NCBI GenBank assembly: GCA_028095005.1
Contig: CM051462.1
Location: forward strand, 238,198,973 to 238,262,972
Reading direction: 5' to 3'
Source of the DNA: Rhynchospora pubera
Lineage: Eukaryota > Streptophyta > Magnoliopsida > Poales > Cyperaceae
DNA length: 64,000 bases
Part shown: positions 46,688 to 58,786 of the stretch, piece by piece
Position numbering within the stretch: the stretch's first letter is position 1
Layout: each line of letters starts with the position of its first letter
Notes under the pieces: generated by a model
What the model saw: the letters and a program-made list of their open reading frames with translations, nothing else
Databases searched by the model: none
What the model was told of the DNA's origin: nothing
Translations under genes and position numbers: made by a program

Positions 46688-48972
46688 TCATAACGAATCA
46701 AACCAAGAATCAAAGTCATCAACTGGCTTTTCTGGCACAGAACTAGGCAAAACATCTACAGACGACTCTACCCGATTCTCCTTTTTCACATTCATCACAG
46801 CTTGCCCCAACAAATCATCAACTGATTCATCAAGGACTTCCAATTTGTCTTTCTTAGAAGAAACACTACCAGAAATCTTTTCATTAAATGACAAGGAAGT
46901 CTCTGCAAGCAAGTCGTCTAGTGCATCATCCAAAGATGAAATGCATTGTTTATCTAATAAATCAATTGAGGCATTTGCACTATTTTCTGATCCTCTTGAG
47001 ATTTTGGTTTCTTCAAACGAGTTAATAAGCACATCAAGCTTAGTCTCTATCAGGGATTCAGATGTAGAGGCCAAGGATTGAATCTTTTCTACAGATATAT
47101 GACTAGACGGCACATTTTCTCTCCCAGCATTGCTACAGTCATCTAGGCTTGCTGATCTGTCTGGCTGCTGGCTATTCTCCTTTGGTTCAGGTACAAGCTG
47201 GAAAATTATAGGATATAGAAATTACATTAATAGAAGTAAAACTAATTGAACAGTTAAAGATTTTAACGAAATAAATCTAATAAAGAATATTGTTGGAATA
47301 AATATCGTAGAAACTGTTCTTTTAGTATGCAACAAATTTCATCAACCAATACAATAAGAACAAGAGATAAATATAATAACATGGTACCGTTTCTTCCAGA
47401 AACAAGTGATGATCTTCCAGAAAAAGCCTCTGTGACATGTTGAGTTTTGAGAGCTGTCCGGCAAGTGCATTTAAATCCATTGACAGAAATGAAACCTGTA
47501 CATGTACAGTGAGACATATTAATTTACGGGCTAAGTTCTACCTGACAAACATCGAATGGTGAAAACTAATAGCACGGGTGAAGTAAATAAGACAAGTAGA
47601 CAGATTACTAGGCTACATTTTGGTCATTGTGATCAGCCCTAACTAGGATTTCTGTCCATCCAACTGACTGCTAAAAGACTAAGATTGTTCAGAACCAAAA
47701 TTACAATTAAATTAGCTAGTTAGGAAATTCTGATTTTTCAGGCTTGAAAAGAGTAATTTTGGGACCCTTTAATTTATTTGATTTGACATTAATTAGTAAG
47801 AATATATTTGGAAAGTTGTTAAATATTGATTGTAAACAGCACAGGGGCGAAGCCAGGATTTAGTAATAGGGGAGGCCGAGATGAAACTTCGAGTTGTTTG
47901 GCCGATCGATTGAATATGATTGTATACATCAAAATTGAAAATAAAAGTAACTTTTTATATCATGCAAGATGCAACAAAAGAAACCATGGGATCAAGACTT
48001 TTCCAATAGTCTATTAAGATCGACTCACATAACTCAATCCCTCATCCCTGAAACTTAGAACAAAGTACCCTCAAATGAAATATTGAAACGGTACTAGAAG
48101 AATTAAAGGAGTGAGAAACTTGTTAGATGTGTAAAGAAAGAACATGATTAAATTTTTAACAGCTAATTTGACTGACGAAGAGAAGAAGAAGAAGACTACA
48201 AGCCAGTGGCTCTTATTTTAGTTGGGGGGCCCAAGTAGGAGTTTGTATTAAAAAATTCAAAAAACAGGGTGGGCCAGGCCCACTGGGGCCCCTGCGCTGG
48301 CTTCGCCAGTGAAACAGCAGCAGATGGAGGAGTGCAGGGAGGGATGGAGTAGCAGTAGGCCAGTACAGTACCTACCTGATAATTGGAGGAGGCCGAGGCA
48401 GCATAGTCATCGACAATGAAATTGTCGTCCTCACAGAAAGATAAAAGCATTTCTCCTCTAGCAGACAACATGGAACTGGAACCTGAACCTTGCAAAAAAT
48501 CTAGTGGGAACAAAACCAAATTATCTTATGTTATATTAATGTTAAGAAGAAAACATAAAAAAAAACAAAAAAAATGTAAATAAATAAGAATAGGAAGGAA
48601 AGGAAAGAAAATGTTACCAAATGAAAAAGCAATTGGTTGGGGTTGGGGTTGGGGTTGGGAGCGCGCCTGTTGGATGAGATAGCGATAATCAGCCCCTTTG
48701 CTCTTGGCCAAGATCTCAGTCTCAGTGTCAGTCTGAGTCGAGTCTTGCGCTTGTGCTTCACCTCTCTCCTGAGTCTCCTCTTCCTCCTCCTCGTCTCCAT
48801 CGTATCGATCCCAATTGGATGGGAGCTCCGGGCGCCCACGAGCACGCGGCGCCACTACTCCCTTGGATGAGGATGAGGCCTTCTTCTTGGCGGCGGCGGA
48901 CGGAGTGGGGTGGCTTCTCCGGCCGTGCAGAGAGTGGCCCCGCTTCGATTTCGCTGCGCCTTTCGGGTCCAT
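46688..48972 (-). CDS. Acidic, disordered protein of unknown function
   Basis: Four exons on the minus strand: 48618-48972, 48376-48500, 47388-47495 and 46688-47197. All splice sites are GT/AG and phases agree, giving 365 residues. The start at MDPKGAAKSKRGHSLHGRRS is the only Met in the first exon; the basic stretch and KKKAS could be a nuclear signal. Then come an acidic run (DGDEEEEEETQE), a Gln/Pro repeat, a short structured segment (MDLNALAGQLSKLNMSQRLF), and a long Ser/Asp/Leu-rich tail with repeated DDLL motifs (LDDALDDLLAE, DESVDDLLGQ) ending DDFDSWFDSL. The repeated DDLL/DSWFD pattern suggests short binding motifs. I do not recognise the family. Intron 2 contains a hAT element. Confidence 0.82.
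47842..48311. mobile_element. hAT MITE inside an intron, 470 bp
   Basis: Left end CAGGGGCGAAGCCAGGATT, reversed right end CACTGGCGAAGCCAGCGCA. The 8 bp duplication AAACAGCA flanks it at 47834-47841 and 48312-48319. It lies in intron 2 of the gene at 46688-48972, which still has intact exons and splice sites. Same family as the hAT at 23406. Confidence 0.92.
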
Positions 48973-49465
48973 TCTATTTCTAAACAAACAAACTCTTTCT
49001 TACTACTTACTAGTGTTAATGCGTATAATTCTTCTTATTAAATCTTAAATATATTCATTTGGACTAATTTTATTGTACATTCTGACCAATTTCAAACTCT
49101 TTTTAACTCCTCACATCATAAATTTCCTCAGTTACTACAAACACGATCCAGAACAATATCAAATATTCATACAAAATGTATATGTAATTTTCATTTTTTT
49201 TTGGTTGTTAAGAGTATAGAATAAAAGTAATTGTCACTAAATACCAAAACATAAAAGAGGCAATAGAATAAAATTAATTTCCTGTCGTAATTTCGTGCTT
49301 CACGGTCCAACGGGCTGGAAGCCCAGCCCACTCTTAAGAGCGCTGAAGAGGCCGAGAATGAAAGTTATGGCTTATGGGTCGAGCAGAATCCATTCCATTT
49401 CCATACAAATATACAATACAAACGAAACGAGATCAATCGCAGAATCGAATCGAATCGAATCGGCG
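48973..49465. promoter_or_regulatory. Shared upstream region of two divergent genes
   Basis: This 493 bp gap separates the start codons of the minus-strand acidic protein gene and the plus-strand methyltransferase gene. It must hold both promoters and 5' UTRs. I could not assign specific elements. The CGAATCGAAT repeat just before 49466 is probably methyltransferase 5' UTR. Confidence 0.6.
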
Positions 49466-50553
49466 ATGAAGTTCAGTGATTCGCCGGTGGTGGAGCTGGC
49501 GGTGGGCGGGAAGGTGCTGTCGTTCGAGCAGGACAACGGGTCGATGCACGTGGGCACCTCCGTCTGGCCCTGCTCTCTCGTCCTCGTCAAGTTCCTCGAC
49601 CGCTGCCTCTCCGCCTCCTCCTCCCCTTACTCCCACCTCCTCCCCCTCCCCAACCAGCGGGCCATCGAGCTCGGTTCCGGCTGCGGCCCCGCCGGCATGG
49701 GCCTCTCCCTTCTCGGCTTCGACATCGTGCTGACAGACATCGCGCCCGTTATGCCCGCTCTCAAGAGGAACATCAAGAGGAACCGGAAGATTCTCGGCAA
49801 GGCCCCCAAGTACGCGCAACTCTACTGGAACAATCAGGCCCAGATTCGGGCCATGGGACCGCCTTTCGACTTTGTTATCGCCGCAGATGTGGTCTACATG
49901 GAGGATTCTGCATTGCAGCTGGTCGATGCCATGGAGGCGCTTCTTGCACCTCACGGCGTCGCTCTGCTCGGGTAATGCTGTTGACAAATTATTATTATAG
50001 AATTATAAGATTAATTTCATGCCTTGTTGGTGACGTATTACACTTTGGCCTATTCCTAACATGTCCTGGAAATTGCAATGAGCAATTAAGTAGCCTATTT
50101 TTGTGCTATAAAGCTTTTTGTTGGCCTGATTTTGCACCATTTAAAGTTAATGTTATGCTAGTACTTGTTCCAAACTTGATTATGAGATACCAAACAAGCC
50201 AACCAGCAACATAATACTTGTTCGAAACCTGCCTCCTCAACCTGGTTTTTTACTAAATTTTACTGGATTATAATACTCTCTCTCCTTCCCATTTTAGTAT
50301 TTTCTAATTCAAGTATTCAACACAAACCAGGATGGTCGAAGGATCTCTTATGATGTTTCTCCACATTTCGCTAAACTGCATATGCATATATTTCTGTAAC
50401 AGGTATCAGCTACGATCACCGGAGGCACATGCTGTGTTCTGGGAGAAGTTGAGAAGGGTCTTTCCTTTTGTTGAGAAGGTACCACATGAGCACCTACACC
50501 CGGATTATGCGTATGAGGAAACAGATGTCTATATAATCAAGAAACAAGCCTAA
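49466..50553 (+). CDS. METTL21-type protein-lysine methyltransferase
   Basis: Two exons, 49466-49971 and 50403-50553, join in phase to 218 residues. The ATG at 49466 is chosen because the longer open frame upstream has no family similarity. The SAM-binding motif I is ELGSGCGPAG (68-77), preceded by the family hallmark VGTSVWPCS (29-37); the acidic motif II is VLTD (Asp91), and DVVY follows at 141-144 in FDFVIAADVVY. This is family-16 (METTL21/VCPKMT/EFM-like) methyltransferase, which trimethylates lysines on chaperones or translation factors. The exact substrate cannot be read from sequence. Exon 1 is GC-rich, unlike its surroundings, which is common for plant first exons. Confidence 0.93.
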
Positions 50554-51759
50554 ATCTTCAAAGTTAACATTTGTATGTTTTGATTTTGAAATATCTTTCG
50601 AATAAATCAGGTTAATGGCACACAAACTTACAAGATTCTGCTGTTGGATGCTCATTGGATTGACTAGTAATAGGTATTATGGGCATAATAGAAGAGGATA
50701 TTGTGGCTATTTATCAAGTGATTAAACTTAGTTTTCTACTCTTTTTGACTCATCATGTCAAACCAGAGAACCTACACTAACAAAATAAGCCTTATTTGAA
50801 TCTATACTAAACATCAATTGCGAATATGCTAGAGAAATGATGAATTTATCTCTCTTTGTTGGCTATTTGATCAAAACTTCTCATGTGGATCAGCAAAGCA
50901 TAATAGTTTTTTGGGACCTAATCTGAGCTTATTGGTGTCCAATTTTACTTCGATTGGACAATCAATGAGCAACATTACGTGATATAGCCTTTCAAATAAT
51001 GAACCTCTTTCGACACAGACAAAGTTTTCTTTCTTACTGATCACATGCAAGTATAGATGAAACGGTACTCGCTAAATAGCATAATACTGTTTGGCCTGTC
51101 CTCCGTGCTCTCATGAATTCATGACCTACTTTTTCTCTCTTGCATACAATTTATATTACATGTACTATTAATCTATTATGTAAGTATTCAAGATGATCAC
51201 TTGCTAAGTCATGGGAGATAATTTCGTTGACCTTCAATGACCAATACGATTCTTTTTAAACAAAATATTTAGGAAAGAGGACTAGTAAGAACTCTTAAGA
51301 GAAATAGATTTATATGAATGCTATCAGGACACATCCTACAGAGATGTATTTACTGACCTAATATTATTTTTATAGTTATACTTGCTCTTAAGCATCAGAA
51401 TAAGGAGCCACACAATCTTAACGTTTGTTCATAGAAGTATAGAACTATTAAATTCTTCCATCATCAATTGACCCATCACATTTCATATCTTTTGAAGCAA
51501 AAATAATGAAAAAACAAAGTTTATCTCACAATTTATATTTACAATATTTCAAAGGTAACCCTCGAAAACTTGAAAAAATTTTCTAGATGTTTGACTAGGT
51601 ACGAGTATGAGAAGTTGCATCCTATAACAATGTGATTAACCCGTTCAACATTTTCTTTTTTCCAAACAAACAAAAATGATTCCTTTGAAATATTGTGAAT
51701 TTTGTATAACAAGCAAAGGTAAATTGTTTGCCCCTAGTTCTCATCATTTTAATGTAACT
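50554..51759. other. Intergenic DNA, convergent gene ends
   Basis: Holds the 3' UTRs of the methyltransferase (from the left) and the Rab gene (from the right). I see no further gene or transposon. Confidence 0.55.
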
Positions 51760-53298
51760 CTAAGATGAACAGCACCCGGCGGCCTTAACCTCGGACACAT
51801 CATCCTTGGTACCTACATTTATAGTCTGACCCTTTGGTGGGGCAGACGGGTCAACACCGATGTCAAGTGCCTTGCGGCTGACCACATGGTATATTTGTGT
51901 CAGCACCTCAGTGAAAGCTGTCTCCACATTCAACGCTTCCAAAGCTGATGTCTCCATGAAGAAAGTATTGTGGGTCTCGGCGAATTGCTTCGCATCCTCG
52001 ACCGTGACTGCACGGAGGTGGCGTAGGTCGGCCTTGTTGCCAACTAGCATCACGACTATATTGTGTTCAGTATGGTCCCTTAGTTCCTTGAGCCACCTCT
52101 CGACATTCTCAAATGTGATGTGACGGGTCACATCATAGACAACAAGAGCGCCAACTGCTCCACGGTAGTATGCACTTGTGATGGCACGGTACCTGTTTTA
52201 GCATAGGGAAGAGAAGTTATAGTGACATGTAACTTATAAAAGTGATAACAAGTTTGAGAAAATGCTGAATGCAAAACATCTGGAATTTCCAGAATGTTTT
52301 CCAGGTGTCAACACCAAAACCAGATCTATCCTGGTAACCGGATTGACCAAATGGATCAGTTCTGGGTTAAGCCAAACCAATCTTGTCAGTTTTTTATTTT
52401 TATTTTTATTTTGTCTGCATAAGGTCATGTCACCTATTAGGATCATTCCAGGTTTGTGCTTTCCCCCCTTTTTTCCGTGAAAGTCTAACTGCCTGAAAAC
52501 AAATTTTAATGTTGTCTCTCCAACAGGTTTACATATAAAAAATCCAATAATAACCAGTATTAGAATATTTCTTTCATCAGGATATGTATGCTAAGATAAT
52601 TCTCCAGTTGTAAAATTATGGCCTGTGTTTCTAATTTTGCACATATATGACCAGAAAGATATGGTTCATGGAATTTGCTCTCATACAGCATTAATTGACA
52701 CCTAAAGATGGAAATAAATAAACATTTTTTTCTATCAACAACTGTATTTCTATATATATCTTTACGCTTGTATAATCGGAATTTTTGCATGACAGGAACT
52801 CGATTTCTGAATATATTACAAAGGATGCATTTACAAACATAGATCTGTTTTTCTTTCAGGAAAAGTTTTCTGATGTTCTTAGCTTGTATTGAAAAGACAG
52901 AACATAGATTCATTGGTGAAGTAAATTCACACTTCAATCAGACATTCAGATGACAGAAATTGTCTATGAGAATTACATATACATTACAGAATTAAAATTT
53001 GCAGATAGCAGTAGAGTAAAAATTTGAGTTCAACAAAATTGATCTACTGGCTAGCGTAATTGTAAAAATAATGAAGGTACCTTTCCTGACCAGCTGTGTC
53101 CCAAACCTGGGCCTTTATGACCTTATCATCAACTCTGATGCTTCGAGTGGCGAATTCGACCCCGATAGTCGACCTCGACTCAAGGCTGAACTCGTTTCGG
53201 GAGAACCGGGACAAAAGATTAGTCTTCCCCACACCTGAGTCTCCTATCAGCACCACCTTGAACAGATAATCATAATCTTCATCTCCTCTATAAGCCAT
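51760..53298 (-). CDS. RABA1-type (Rab11) small GTPase
   Basis: Two exons, 53081-53298 and 51760-52192, give 216 residues. The P-loop is GDSGVGKT (19-26; Thr where most family members have Ser, still able to hold Mg), switch I contains STIGVEF (43-49), switch II is WDTAGQERY (66-74), the guanine motifs are NKAD (125-128) and ETSA (153-156), and the C-terminus CCSS carries two prenylated cysteines. The start MAYRGDEDYDYLFKVVLIGD and the tail KGQTINVG-KDDVSEVK are typical of plant RABA1. These Rab11-type GTPases direct vesicles between the trans-Golgi/recycling endosome and the plasma membrane or cell plate. The intron splits the codon after GQE, as expected for the family. No defects seen. Confidence 0.96.
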
Positions 53299-54152
53299 GC
53301 TCTTGCTCTAATTCTTTTTTGTTATTTTCTGTGGTATTGTGTTTATCTGATTTGCAAAAGCCAAGGAAAGAGATCAAGGAAGGGACTCAAGGGAGAGGAG
53401 GAAAGGAAAGACAGGGAGGTGGGAAGAACGTAGGCTGTTTTTAGACGAGGGATAAATGCTTGGAATGGACCTGGTTCATGACTCGCACCAATAACGCCGA
53501 TTTTAAAGGGCCTCTGAAATCTGATTCCACTACCCAATGTGCACCCACCTCCTCCTTCCAAGGGAATTTTTGCAATTTGGATGGTTGGTTCAATGCATCC
53601 CTGCATGTGTCTTACCAGCTAGCCACTCGTTATTATGATTTGGTCAAAATTTCCAATAATGCAGCAGGGATGAATTCTCCAATGTTGACAATGCAGGAAT
53701 TGATTAGTGCTTTTGATCATACTCCAATCCAACATAAAATTTAGATAACACTAAAATTCAGCACAAAAATATTAAACTACTTAACTTTTTTTTAAAAAAA
53801 AATAAAAGAAAAGTAGAATTACTCCACAAAACTTAAATCTTTAATTAAATGATATTTATATGTAGGGTGAAAATTTATAGTTTATTATCATTGAGTGCTT
53901 CATCTATTTTTCATTAATTTATACGCGTGTATTGATGAATATTTTTTATAATTTATTGTTATTGACAGTTTTCATTTATTTTCCACTTATAAAAGGTTGT
54001 TTCTTGCATTTTCCCCGGAGAGAGAAATATCTGTTCGAGGGGAAAAAAATGAAAAATATAAGATAAATTGTATAAAAGAATCTTATCGTTTAACAAATTT
54101 TGAACACAATAAAATAATAGAATCTTGAATTGTGCAGTGTCTATTCTTTTGT
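53299..54152. other. Rab gene promoter side and AT-rich DNA
   Basis: The first ~150 bp is the Rab 5' UTR (G/A-rich on the plus strand). An open frame at 53460-53744 is unrecognised, overlaps the Rab promoter, and is not called. Confidence 0.5.
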
Positions 54153-54170
54153 TAATATTAAGTGTGAACT

Positions 54171-54272
54171 AGGCTGGCTTCCATGAGGTCAATGGTTCAA
54201 GCTCCGCATGCATATTTAATTTCAAAAGAAAAGTTGGATGGCAAAGACCTCCCTCTTTCATAAAAAAAAAAA
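54171..54272 (+). mobile_element. Short SINE, about 100 bp
   Basis: The block starts AGGCTGGCTTCCATGAGGTC, carries a box-B-like GGTTCAAGCTCC, and ends in a poly-A run. An 18 bp duplication (TAATATTAAGTGTGAACT) flanks it at 54153-54170 and 54273-54290. The length suggests a 5'-truncated or very short tRNA-type SINE. Confidence 0.85.
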
Positions 54273-54290
54273 TAATATTAAGTGTGAACT

Positions 54291-57200
54291 TTTTCGTACA
54301 TTTTTTTTTTACTAAGTATAAACTTTCTGCCAGCACATTTAAATTTAAGTTGCAAAGGGAAAAAAACTGGTAATTGTTAACAGACTGTAAAACAATAGAT
54401 ATGAGATTATGATTCTTATTTGTATTTAGCGTAAAGATAATGTATATGACTAATGATCTTATTCCATATGATGGTGGTAATAAGAAGTTGTGTGTTTCAT
54501 ATGATAAATTTACTTTTTTTATTCAATGTCCAAATGTAGAATTGGACTTTTAAGTTGTCTCAACCTTTGACATGTGATTGAGCCTCTGGTATTGCTAGAG
54601 TCCGATTAAAAATAGTAAAACAAATTGGACGATATGTCAATAGGATATTTTAAAGAAAGTCATATGATATAATATGTCATTTTTTTTTTTGCAAATATTT
54701 AAAAAATTTATATAAAATTTTGAAAAATAAATTGTTTGTGAAATTATTTTGATAAATAATTAACTCGGACATCATAAAGGACTCAGAATCACGCTGGTGA
54801 AGGAGAAGGATTGGCAATACATTGTACGTACGACTTAGTCCAGGAGTAATCAACAGTTTCTCGAGCGAAGAAACGGTCATTATTACGAAAAGGAGTTCAT
54901 ACTTCTTGCAACGTCAGCTCCTAAGAGAACGGGTCAAAACATGTTTTCAATCATGAATGGACCCGGAGCATAGACTTTTAGTCCATAAGATGGGAACGCA
55001 ATGGATTGAGGTATGTTGCCGAGTCTACCTGGTACTTTTGCAAATTTGTTTCTACTCGAGTTTTTTTTGGTTTGCTGTATTGGAATTCCTGTGGCGTAGC
55101 TGCCATTGACAAACCTGTAGCAAATCATTGCTCTTTCAGCCAGCTTAATTTCCTACATTGTGGGTACAATCTTTTGAGTTGAGTAAGTCAACAATACTAA
55201 GGTTTCTTATAAGACTTTGTTATTTTTGTTTTTCAATTTATAAAATGAAAAGGTGAACTCATTTGGATCAGGCCACGACCCATGACTCATTTTGACTGAT
55301 ACTTTTGTGTTTATTTCTTTCTGTATTTCATATTTTAGTCTAATTACCTGAATCCCTTGCTTGGTGATCTTTATGTTATATTATATTATATATCGTTGTA
55401 TGAAACTGTTTGCATGCGGTAATGGATGGATGCGGGTGCTCCTTTTGGGGAACTATTCTATACTATTTTCAAATAAATATATATATAAATAATATAATGG
55501 ATATAGAACACCTTATGCACATTATTTCTGTTCCATCGGATTGCTTTAAAAGTCGTGCAGAGATTTGGAATGAGCGGCTGAGATGATGGCGCTAATTTTT
55601 CCGTTATATCTGTCCAACGGAGCTGTCTCCTTTTATCTCCAATCCAAAGAAAAAGAAAAGAAAATCTAACTTCTTCTCTCTGCCTCGTCGTCTCGTCGAA
55701 GCACCTCCTCCTCTCTTATCGCCTCGATCAACACATCTCAAAACACCCCGATGCACCTCCGCCTCCTCTTGAAACCCTAGAGACAAGCTAGCTGCTTCCT
55801 CTTCTTACAACAGCGAAACAACCCAAGGTATATAAGCCGCGGTTTAATTAGTTTAATTTTTGTTCCTAATTCCGAATTTGACTGGTTTTGGAGCTGTCCA
55901 AAAAACCCTAGATTTTGAAATTGACTTGGAATTTTGTTCCACCAGAGCAAGATGAAGTTCTGATTTTTGCTTCAAATTAAAATATACATTACGCACAGCT
56001 TACGAGGTTGGATTATTATTTGAACTTAATGTAATGTTTTCAACTTTCAGCTAATCAAGGAGTTTGCACATGATATGACAATTATATCAGCTGGGTTGAT
56101 CTTTGATGCGGCAAGGGGTGAATGTGACGTTATTATTCAAACTTGTATTTATTATTTTCTTATTTATAGAATTTTTCATATGCTTATATTTAGAATTTCA
56201 AATTTGTGGTTTCTTGTGGAATATGACGCAAAAAATGGACCAAATCTAAAGTAGGGTGGGTTTGTTTTATTCAAGGCCAAAATGTTAAGTTATTGTTAAA
56301 ATGATTAGTTTCCAATTTACCAAGAGTGTAGAAATCTGTCAAGAACTAGAGAAAGAATGATTGATTGGAGAATGATAATTGGGTTTAGAAGTTGGTTGAT
56401 ATATAAGAGAGGAGAAGAGATGAAGAAAAATAGTCATATTGGGCTAAATGCACCGAGGATACATTCTGTAATTGTTGTAGTTCATTTGCATAACTGTTGA
56501 AGTTGTATACATAATTGTTTTAGTTGCTAGGGCAATCGTTGACAGGCCAAGGCCCAATAGACTTAATGAATAGATTATGCAGTCTGAACTGGAGAAGATG
56601 CGGGCGCATTATTTGATGGAAGTTATGCGCCCGCATCTTAATGAAGAGATTATGCAGTCTGAACTGGATACTCTGACAGGCCAGGCCCCCCCCCCACTAA
56701 TAATTAGAAATTTCACAATCATATGTTAATTTATTAAGATAAATTTATATATTTAAGTTTCATGGGCCTCCTCTAAACTCAAAATATTATGCTCATTAAT
56801 GCTTTGGTTAAGAAATATTAATGGTTGTTTGTATTATTTTAGGTAATTAATACTTAAATTTGTAATTTTCTTGCTTCTCAATTTCATTTAGTCAGATTTT
56901 GGCCTCCGTCATTCTTCAATTTTGGCTTCGGCCAATAGCCGTACTGGTATGAAATTCTGGTTTCATTTTTTTGTGAGCTAGCAATCCAGATATTTTTATT
57001 ATTCTCCTTGTAACTTATGTAATTATGTTCCATATAATCAAGTGGCAAAGTAGTGCACTACTTTTCTCAATAATTTTTCATGCTTACATAGTTACATGGT
57101 ACATATGAACTTAAAATGGGCTATGATGATTAGTTCATCTTTGTTTAGTCCATGTGATTTTCTTTTAAACTTAAAAATTAAGTGCCCCAATTCTGTCCTC

Positions 57201-57358
57201 AAGCTATGGTGATGGCTTTTATGTGTTTAATGATCGCATCTATAAGTGACTGTATTGAAGCAAATGATAAAGTGACTATTTATTGTGAACATCACTGGTG
57301 CTATTTGGTTCTTTTCTCCTAATTTTACCATCTTCGGTCTTGACAATTTTACAATATT
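54291..57358. other. Region with a possible 5' exon, no supported gene
   Basis: A minus-strand frame at 54934-55128 (..CYRFVNGSYATGIPIQQ..) is unrecognised and has no partner exons. From about 55600 to 55825 the text is C/T-rich like a plant 5' UTR and ends in a good donor (CCAAG/GTATAT); a possible exon follows at about 56050 (LIKEFAHDMTIISAGLIFD after CTTTCAG). I could not link these to a known gene. Confidence 0.3.
56596..56638. repeat. Perfect 14 bp inverted repeat with 15 nt loop
   Basis: AGATGCGGGCGCAT and its exact reverse complement, separated by 15 nt. It is bordered by two copies of GATTATGCAGTCTGAACTGG (56572 and 56645 area), so a small fold and a local duplication occur together. 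Confidence 0.85.
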
Positions 57359-57506
57359 GGCTCCGTTTGGATGGGAACAAAAATAAGGAAATAGTTTCTT
57401 CCTACTTCCAAATTTATTATAAACAATCCAAATTTTTCACAAAGTTACACATTTCCCAATACTTTTACCCTTATTCCTCTTATTCCCACACCATCCAAAC
57501 GGAGTC
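57359..57506. mobile_element. GTTTGGAT-type MITE, 148 bp
   Basis: Left end GGCTCCGTTTGGATGG, reversed right end GACTCCGTTTGGATGG. The flanks read AATATT on both sides. It contains the family core in reverse (TTCACAAAGTTACACATTT). Confidence 0.78.
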
Positions 57507-57545
57507 AATATTTACTGAAGGCATCCATACTTGTACCAAGGAACC

Positions 57546-58105
57546 CATAAATGAGGGGCGAGCAAAAAGCTCATAATTTGTGAGTTTACTCGAACTCGAC
57601 TCGTTAAAAACTCAGTTATAACTCGAGCTAAAAGAACTCGAGTTGAACGAACTCGGTTAATCGAAGAGTCGAGTTTGATTTAAGCTCAACTTGGCTCGTT
57701 GACTTATGAGTTAATTCGTGACGTCATGAATTTTAATTTTTTGAAGATTATCAACATGATCTATGAGTACTAATATTGAGTTTCAAAACATGTTTTGTTT
57801 CAAATCAGTGGAAAAGAATAAAATTGATAATAAATTTTATTTTTTATATTATTGTATATATCAATTACATTAATTTTGAAATATTGTATCAATTAAAAAA
57901 GTGAAAAATTGAAGTACACATACTAATGTCAAGTTGACTCGTAACTCGTGAGCCAACTCGAGTTAGAGACGAGTTGAGTTTGAACTAACTTTAAAAAACT
58001 CGAAAGTACTTCCAACACTAGACTCGAGCTAACTCGAGTTATAGCCGACTCCAGTTTGAGTTGGCCCCAACTCGCTCGAGCTCGGCTCGTATACAACCCT
58101 ATCCG
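57546..58105. repeat. CTCGAG-rich transposon remnant
   Basis: Dense ACTCGA, CTCGAGTT and GAGCTC words on both strands occur near both ends, and the right end reversed reads TAGGGTTGTATACGAGCC. This looks like a hAT terminus with subterminal repeats. The left end does not match well and no TSD was found. Confidence 0.5.
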
Positions 58106-58323
58106 TAATTAACTCAAAAGCATCCATAATCTAATCTAAGATACATATTAATTTCCGTGGCCGCATTTTGAATTGTTCCAAAAATATTTTTTTTAACATT
58201 TCTATAATTACAAATAGGTTTTTTTTTTGTTAAATATATTAAAAATAGTTGTACCAATCATTTTTTAATCTAAGAACTAAATATATTTGGAAATATAATT
58301 AGGTATTTCATTCCTAATCGATA

Positions 58324-58511
58324 TCTATATTATTAATTAAAAACTGTAATCTGTATTACCCCTCCTACGACATATGATCTAAGCCCTCTGATTTTTTATG
58401 GTAGATTTTTTATATTTTACATAAAAAATTTTGGCAAGTTTGATGAAATAGATTGAATTATTTTCAATTTCAAAAAAACACGCGCAACGAAGTTGCAACT
58501 GCCATGTCTAG
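58324..58511 (+). mobile_element. Complete 188 bp Helitron
   Basis: Starts TCTATATTATTAATTAAAA after an A, the standard plant Helitron 5' end, and finishes with a GCAAC-GAA-GTTGC hairpin, 11 nt of spacer and CTAG before a T. Both termini and the A/T target are correct. No coding capacity. Confidence 0.85.
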
Positions 58512-58597
58512 TTTAGATTATGGCATCCATAATTAAAATCGTAATAAAATGGTCAAATATTACAAGCATGCATTACGTGTCTATTACAAGCTAGACT

Positions 58598-58778
58598 CAG
58601 GGGCGGATCTACCACCGGGGCGGGTGGGGCTAGAGCCCCACCTCACGCCGTCGAGCCCTTGGAGCCCCCCTTTAGCCCCAGCTAATTTTTTCTGTCATTG
58701 GAGCACTCAAAAGTGGGGCTGAAGACTTAAACAAAGGTTGTCAGACCCACCTAGATATTTTTTCTAGATCCGCCACTG
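58598..58778. mobile_element. hAT MITE, 181 bp
   Basis: Left end CAGGGGCGGATCTA, reversed right end CAGTGGCGGATCTA. An 8 bp duplication GCTAGACT flanks it at 58590-58597 and 58779-58786. GC-rich inside, with AGCCCCA words on both strands. Confidence 0.92.
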
Positions 58779-58786
58779 GCTAGACT

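Noticed and set aside
49433..49987. 184-codon frame antisense to the methyltransferase exon
   Set aside because: It is the GC-rich shadow of the real exon, which has clear SAM-binding motifs on the plus strand.
54934..55128. Minus-strand 64-codon frame (GSYATGIPIQQ)
   Set aside because: Looks protein-like but I could not match it to a family or find partner exons.
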